Positions 41,494 through 45,981 of a DNA stretch of 45,981 nucleotides are shown piece by piece. Location of the stretch: positions 1 to 45,981 of the forward strand of contig CAZUAI010000044.1 in NCBI GenBank assembly GCA_964617875.1, written 5' to 3'. The notes under the pieces were generated by a model. It did no database searches. It was not told the DNA's origin and saw nothing but the letters and a program-made list of their open reading frames with translations. The DNA comes from CAZMVY01 sp964617875 (GTDB lineage Bacteria > Planctomycetota > Phycisphaerae > UBA1845 > PWPN01). Position numbers and translations under genes: made by a program. How positions within the stretch are numbered: position 1 is the first letter of the stretch; each line of letters begins with the position of its first letter.

Positions 41494-43791
41494 ATGTGTT
41501 CGCGTCGAACGTACGAAGGCCATCGGTTTTTCGCTCTGTCGCTTTCTCGCTTTTTCGCTTTCTTCCTCGTCGCCGCCTTCGCGTCTCCCGGCTCGGTCCG
41601 GGCCGACGGGTTCATGGTGATCGACCGTCCGCCACTCGTTCCCGGACCGCCACATCCGGTGTCGTCCCGGGTCGCCTGGTTCCCGCTCGAGGTCCGCAAC
41701 CACAACGTCACCTGCGACATCCGCGACACCGTCGGCGTCACGCGCATCGACCAGGTCTTTCACAACCCCAACCCGCAGCAGATGGAAGGGACGTATCTCT
41801 TTCCGCTGCCGGAGACGGCGTCCGTGCAGAAGTTCTCGATGTGGATGTCCGGCAAGGAGGTCGGCGGCGAGATCCTCGATGCCGACAAGGCCCGCAGAAT
41901 CTACGAGGACATCGTACGGCGGATGCGCGACCCCGCGCTGCTCGAGTACGTCGGCGGGCGGGTCTACAAGGCCCGGGTCTTCCCGATCCCCGCCCGCGGC
42001 GACGTCCGCATCAAGCTTGAATACTCCGAAACGCTCGCCGTCAACGACGGTCTGGCCGTCTACCGCTACCCGCTCAACACCGAGAAGTTCAGCGCGAAGC
42101 CGATCGAGGACGTGACGGTCGTGGTCAACCTCAAGAGCGCCGTCGCCCTCAAGAACGTCTACTGCCCGTCGCACAGCGCCACCGTCAGCCGCCCGAACGA
42201 CAACGAGGCCCGCGTCGGCTTCGAGGCGCACCACGTCAAACCCGACCAGGACTTCCTCGTCTACTACCAGATGAGCGACAAGGACTTCGGCCTCTCGCTC
42301 CTGAGCCACCGGCCCGGCGGCGAGGACGGGTTCTTCATGGCACGCATCGCTCCGCCCGTGATCGCCGACTCGGCGAAAATCGTCCCGAAGGACGTCTGCT
42401 TTGTCTTCGACACCTCCGGCAGCATGGCCGGCGAGAAGATCGCCCAGGCCCGCCGGGCGATGAAGTTCTGCCTGTCGAGCCTCCGGCCGGACGACCGGTT
42501 CAACGTCATCTCGTTTGCCACGGAGGTGCGGCCGTTCCGCGAGACGCTCGTGCCGGCCAACCGCGAAAACATCGACGCGGCCCTGGCCCTCGTCGATAAG
42601 ACGGAGGCCGCCGGCGGCACCGCCATCCACGAGGCCCTCCTGTCGGCCCTGCGGCCCGATCGCCGCCCGGCGGGGCAGGACCGCCCGTACATGATCGTCT
42701 TCATCACCGACGGCGAGCCGACCATCGGCGAACGCGACCCGGCGACGATCCAGGCCGCGGTCGCCGGGGCCAACGAGGGCCGCTGCCGGCTGTTCGTCTT
42801 CGGCGTCGGGCACGACCTGAACACGAAGCTCCTCGACCGGCTCGCCGAGGACAACCGCGGCGCCCGCGACTACATCGACGAGAAGGAGGACATCGAGGTC
42901 AGGATCTCCTCGTTCTTCAGGAAGGTCGCCGACCCCGTACTCGGCGATATCGCGATCCGCTTCGGCGACGCCGACACGTTCGACGTCTACCCGAAGCAGT
43001 TGCCCGACCTCTTCCACGGGGGCGAACTCGTCGTCGTCGGCCGCTACCGCAAGCCCGGCCGGACCGGCGTCACCATCGACGGCCGTCGTGCCGGCGAGCG
43101 GATGACCTGGCAGTACCCCGCCGTGTTCGCCGACGGCAGCGCCGAAAACGACTTCCTGCCGCGGCTCTGGGCCACGCGGCGGATCGGCTACCTGATGGAC
43201 GAGATCCGCCTCCACGGCGAAACGGCCGAGCTGAAGGACGAGATCCTCCGTCTCGCCAGGCGCTACGCGATCATCACGCCGTACACCTCGTACCTGATCG
43301 TCGAGGACGGCGCACGGCCGCACGTCGTCGGAACGCCGGCCGTTCCGGCGGCGCAGGTCGTGCGACGGATTGTGGCGGGCGACGCCTCGAACGACCGGGC
43401 CATCAGCGAGGCCCGGCTCTATGGTCAGGCGAACGGCGGCGTCCTGGGTGTGCGGGCGTCGAAAGAGGCGAGCGATCTCAAGGTGTCGGACGCCTGGGCC
43501 GCCGGCAGCCACGGCTGGGCAGCGGGCGTTGCCGGACAGATTACCGCGACCTCGCAGGCAGGACCCGCCGAACCGCTCATCAGGCCGGTGGGCGGCAAGA
43601 CGTTCTATTTCGACAACGGCCGCTGGACCGACAGCGAATACGACGGCAAGGCCCCGGCGAAGAAGGTCCGGGCATTCTCCGACGATTACTTCGAGTTGCT
43701 CCGCGCAACGCCCGAACTGGGCAAGTACCTCGCCCTCGGCTCCCGCGTCGTGCTCGTGCTGGGCAAGGCGGTGTACGAGATCGACGAATAG
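41494..43791 (+). CDS. Exported VIT and vWA domain protein
   Basis: 765 residues from ATG 41494 (GGGAG upstream). Signal peptide FRFFAFFLVAAFASPGSVRA-like. The VIT domain (~55-185) contains VTRIDQVFHNPNPQQMEGTY and GEILDADKARRIYEDIVRRM. The von Willebrand A domain has MIDAS motif DTSGS at 306-310, with later TDGEP. Then a conserved C-terminal part (RLARRYAIITPYTSYLIVED) is followed by an Ala/Gly-rich tail. The family resembles inter-alpha-trypsin inhibitor heavy chains and is common in planctomycetes; it probably mediates metal-dependent protein contacts outside the cytoplasm. No sortase or PEP-CTERM signal is seen. Confidence 0.9.
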   Translation: MCSRRTYEGHRFFALSLSRFFAFFLVAAFASPGSVRADGFMVIDRPPLVPGPPHPVSSRVAWFPLEVRNHNVTCDIRDTVGVTRIDQVFHNPNPQQMEGTYLFPLPETASVQKFSMWMSGKEVGGEILDADKARRIYEDIVRRMRDPALLEYVGGRVYKARVFPIPARGDVRIKLEYSETLAVNDGLAVYRYPLNTEKFSAKPIEDVTVVVNLKSAVALKNVYCPSHSATVSRPNDNEARVGFEAHHVKPDQDFLVYYQMSDKDFGLSLLSHRPGGEDGFFMARIAPPVIADSAKIVPKDVCFVFDTSGSMAGEKIAQARRAMKFCLSSLRPDDRFNVISFATEVRPFRETLVPANRENIDAALALVDKTEAAGGTAIHEALLSALRPDRRPAGQDRPYMIVFITDGEPTIGERDPATIQAAVAGANEGRCRLFVFGVGHDLNTKLLDRLAEDNRGARDYIDEKEDIEVRISSFFRKVADPVLGDIAIRFGDADTFDVYPKQLPDLFHGGELVVVGRYRKPGRTGVTIDGRRAGERMTWQYPAVFADGSAENDFLPRLWATRRIGYLMDEIRLHGETAELKDEILRLARRYAIITPYTSYLIVEDGARPHVVGTPAVPAAQVVRRIVAGDASNDRAISEARLYGQANGGVLGVRASKEASDLKVSDAWAAGSHGWAAGVAGQITATSQAGPAEPLIRPVGGKTFYFDNGRWTDSEYDGKAPAKKVRAFSDDYFELLRATPELGKYLALGSRVVLVLGKAVYEIDE

Positions 43792-43819
43792 TCCGTTGGC
43801 TGTCGTCCGCCCTTCCGCC

Positions 43820-43932
43820 TTTCCCCGGGAGGGAGAGGGGGATCGGTCACCCTCACCCCGTCCCTCTCCCTGGGAGGGAGAGGGGGAATCAGGCACCCTC
43901 ACCCCGTCCCTCTCCCTGGAATGGGAGAGGGG
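43820..43932. repeat. Cluster of three CACCCTCACCCC-type REP elements
   Basis: A partial right half at 43820-43840, a complete 38-base unit at 43848-43885 (identical to 1423-1460), and a variant at 43894-43932 with a CTGGAATGG centre. They fill the gap between the VIT/vWA gene and the rhs fragment. Confidence 0.85.
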
Positions 43933-44090
43933 TTCATGACCGGCGACGCCGACCGAGGACTGGCGTTTCGTGTACGACGGGTATAACGTGGTCCTCGTGC
44001 TGGACGGCAAGAACAGCAACGCGACGACGAAGAAGTATACGTGGGGTCTCGATCTGTCGGGGCTGTCCGGCAACGCAACGTCCGCCGGCG

Positions 44091-44117
44091 TTGTGGTGCA
44101 GGCATCACTGCCTGCGG
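44091..44117. repeat. TTGTGGTGCAGGC palindromic repeat inside rhs
   Basis: TTGTGGTGCAGGC-ATCACT-GCCTGCGG, sharing both outer segments with 23629-23654. It lies in frame within the rhs fragment and encodes part of SAGVVVQASLPAAGIH, which separates GLDLSG from GAGGIGGLL; these segments are normally only about three residues apart in this family. Confidence 0.7.
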
Positions 44118-44786
44118 CCGGGATTCACGGCGCCGGCGGCATTGGGGGGCTGCTCGCCGTCTGCGAGACGCAGGGCACGCCATCGACCTCCGACGACGCG
44201 AGCTATTGGTATCTCTACGACGCCAACGGCAACGTCGGCCAGATCCTCGCGACGACGAAGGATGGCCAGGGCGCGATCAACGGCGTGGCCTCGAGCCCGG
44301 CCGCGCGGTACGAGTACGACCCGTACGGCAACGTCATCGGCCCGGACCCGGACGGCGACGGCGACTGGCAGGAGCACGCCGCCGCGTACGCCCTCGCCAA
44401 CCCGATCCGCTTCAGCACGAAATGGCTCGACACCGAGACCGCCCTCGCCTACTACGGCTACCGCTACTATAGCCCGCGGCTGGGGAGGTGGGTCAGCAGG
44501 GATCCCATTGGTCATTCGGCTCGTGCGACTAGACAAGACGATACGCAACGTCAACCGAACAACCAAGTAACGCGGTTTTCGCTCGGCCTGGATCCGAACC
44601 TGTTTGCATTTGTACGAAACTCGCCCACTGGCACCGTTGATCCTCTTGGTCTCAAAAGCGTTGGGTGTTGCGGCCAAGATGTCACCCCGCATCTGCGCAA
44701 GATGCGCGCCGCGTTCACGACTTCATTCAACAAGGCCCCCCGGGCACAGCAAGTGGCGGCTTGCCACAAGATCTTTAACCCAGTTA

Positions 44787-44808
44787 GTGGCTGGGACGTG
44801 GCTGGGAC
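44787..44808 (+). repeat. Perfect 11-bp tandem duplication that breaks the rhs frame
   Basis: GTGGCTGGGAC occurs twice in direct succession (44787-44797 and 44798-44808). Eleven extra bases shift the frame. The sequence is read as SGWDVAGTSKI-stop with both copies and as SGWDIQDLAFNKEKF with one. Confidence 0.9.
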
Positions 44809-45270
44809 ATCCAAGATCTAGCTTTCAACAAAGAGAAGTTTAACGGGAGTCCTCCCGACTGCAGCGACACGGTGACCGTGAGCGGCGAATGCTATGCTGC
44901 CGGGGAGGTCAACTACTTCCTCTGGGGACTCGCTAACCAGCTGTGTCACGATGCCGGCATAGTCAGCTACGGCTTGATTGACGACTACTCCTACACGCTC
45001 GACGAAGCGATGGACTACGTTCGAGCTTACCGCATCGCCTACGCGGGAGTCGGGACGAGGGGACGGATTGAGTGGACGTGTGCTGGGCATAACGGGTGGT
45101 ATTCGGCCAGCCAGGTCCGGAAGAGTTGCAGGCCGAATTCCCAGGTGTATCCCGGCAGGCTTTTTGGATTCTTTGGCAATCGGAGCAACAGTAAGGAGCA
45201 TTTCTGGGAGAAGGTAGACGGCAAGTGACGTTGCCATCTCTACATTGTCGTGCGATGCCGGGGTGGGTGA

Positions 45271-45930
45271 ATGTGGATCGACGGGTTGGCATGGAAGAGA
45301 CTCGTCATTTCGCACATGACCGCGCTGGCTGCTGTACGCATTGGCGCGGGTCTTGCTCTGGAGCAGACAGCGATGCAACTTGGTAGACGCATTTCATTGA
45401 AGACAACGAGGCTGATAGTCGTTGCGATTGCCGTGTCTTCTCCGCTGCTGTGCGTCTCCATCGTCACGGAACGGCGGCCGATGTTCAACAACCACTTCGG
45501 ATGCCATCCCGATCGGCCAGGCCTGCCGTGCTGGCGCCCGGATCCTCCCGGCGGGGGCGAGAGCGAGGCGGTCTTCGCCGATATGAGGCTCAACCTCGCC
45601 GTTGTTGTGTTGACGGGGGGAGCCCCTGTGTCGTCGGAAACCGTGAACTGGCGATTTGGAGTGAAGGACTCGGATATCGGCACTGGTGTGCATTCCGTGC
45701 GACTGCGCGCCACTATGCGCGATACGCTTGTCGTGTTGGGGCCAGACGGGCAAACCTGCGAGTGTCATCTCGAGCCAGGTCAGGCGGCCGCGATCTACGA
45801 TTGTGCGGATCGGCAGTCGTCCGGTGACAACGAGTGGTGGCTTCTTTGCTTAGTGCCGAAGTCGTGTGTGCCCCATTTGCGGAGCATGGTACAGGCGAAT
45901 CGGAGCAGAAAAGGGGACATCACTGATTAG
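45271..45930 (+). CDS. Unknown membrane-anchored protein downstream of the rhs tip
   Basis: 219 residues from ATG 45271; an ATG at 45373 (GGAG nine bases upstream) would give a cleaner N-terminus of MQLGRRISLKTTR, then a TM helix (LIVVAIAVSSPLLCVSIV). The rest is a soluble domain with several cysteines (FGCHPDRPGLPCW, CECHLEPGQ, WWLLCLVPKSC). I do not recognise it. Base composition and codon use are visibly less GC-rich than in upstream genes, as in the preceding rhs tip. Its position directly behind an Rhs tip is where immunity genes are usually found, so it is a candidate immunity protein, but no sequence feature proves that. Confidence 0.6.
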   Translation: MWIDGLAWKRLVISHMTALAAVRIGAGLALEQTAMQLGRRISLKTTRLIVVAIAVSSPLLCVSIVTERRPMFNNHFGCHPDRPGLPCWRPDPPGGGESEAVFADMRLNLAVVVLTGGAPVSSETVNWRFGVKDSDIGTGVHSVRLRATMRDTLVVLGPDGQTCECHLEPGQAAAIYDCADRQSSGDNEWWLLCLVPKSCVPHLRSMVQANRSRKGDITD

Positions 45931-45981
45931 AGCCTATCCCAAAACCCCTGCGGCGCGGAAGGTGATCCACGCGCAGGCGAA

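Larger units (their letters stand above)
43940..45228 (+). pseudogene. Rhs-family C-terminal fragment with frameshifted variable tip
   Basis: Rhs homology starts abruptly at WRFVYDGYNVVLVLDG, about 25 bases after a REP cluster, with no N-terminal part. The conserved end of the Rhs core follows (YTWGLDLSG; YDANGNVGQIL; YEYDPYGNVIG; YYGYRYYSPRLGRWVSRDPIG; FAFVRNSPTGTVDPLGLKS). The first frame stops at 44821. A perfect 11-bp tandem duplication at 44787-44808 causes this: removing one copy joins ...FNPVSGWD to IQDLAFNKEKFNG... and on to the stop at 45228. The joined tip (about 195 residues after DPLGL) is Cys-rich (VTVSGECYAAGEVNYFLWGL, WTCAGHNGWYSASQV) and of unknown activity. In intact family members this region is the toxin or effector tip. 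Confidence 0.85.

Noticed and set aside
39180..41747. An 855-residue minus-strand open frame
   Set aside because: Antisense to the TMTC-like and VIT/vWA genes, compositionally biased, no motifs.
41245..44073. A 942-residue minus-strand open frame
   Set aside because: It runs antisense to the VIT/vWA gene, REP repeats and rhs fragment; it crosses several real features and has shadow composition.
45930..45981. Possible insertion-sequence end (GAGCCTATCCCAAAA) at the window edge
   Set aside because: It looks like some IS terminal repeats, but no transposase or matching second end is within the window, so it cannot be supported.

Overview
The window is high-GC bacterial DNA that most likely comes from a planctomycete, probably Phycisphaerae-like. 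This is inferred from sequence features, not from a database search. The pointers are two secreted proteins ending in the same double EF-hand (dockerin-like) tail with CFNGPN motifs, a PEP-CTERM protein, a Tat-exported Gfo/Idh/MocA oxidoreductase, an Rhs fragment of the kind common in that phylum, and a tetratricopeptide GT-C-like membrane protein. I see no rRNA, tRNA or CRISPR array.

Layout. 2-1192: 3' part of a secreted dockerin-tailed protein. 1193-1571: a gene-free stretch filled with palindromic repeats. 1572-4434 (minus): a coupled operon of nitrilase-superfamily amidohydrolase, lipoprotein esterase and SAM methyltransferase. 4501-4610: three REP-like hairpins. 4647-8238 (minus): a small membrane protein, a secretin and a TPR lipoprotein, with overlapping stops and starts. 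8516-19829 (plus): a tightly packed, largely overlapping gene string of histidine kinase, single-domain response regulator, HD-GYP protein, degenerate GGDEF protein, STAS protein, GspE/PilB ATPase, GspF/PilC, PilM, PilN, PilO and a GspB/PilP-like protein. 19989-20774: a PEP-CTERM protein. 21044-26171: two tandem major (pseudo)pilins and four minor (pseudo)pilin genes. Together 4647-26171 encode most of a hybrid type IV pilus/type II secretion machine with a two-component and probable cyclic-di-GMP control cassette in the same operon. No retraction ATPase (PilT) or prepilin peptidase is present in the window.

26254-34300 is a mixed block: rsmH, a Tat oxidoreductase coupled to a double alpha/beta-hydrolase, a trans-polyprenyl diphosphate synthase and a GH3-family adenylating enzyme. 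34393-37998 encodes a 1201-residue multidomain secreted protein (HAF propeller, Ig, FN3, CBM-like, dockerin). 38377-43791 holds two small secreted proteins with Cys-rich cores and Thr/Asn-rich tails, a TMTC-like membrane TPR protein and a VIT/vWA protein.

The last 2 kb is an Rhs C-terminal fragment. It abuts a cluster of REP-like repeats, carries an in-frame copy of another interspersed palindrome, and is frameshifted by a perfect 11-bp tandem duplication. Deleting one unit on paper restores a single reading frame through the variable tip. A membrane-anchored protein of unknown function follows and could be an immunity gene.

Four families of short interspersed palindromes recur through the window. 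The most interesting biology is the signalling-coupled secretion/pilus operon, the Thr/Asn-rich proteins beside the TMTC-like putative glycosyltransferase, and the broken Rhs tip.
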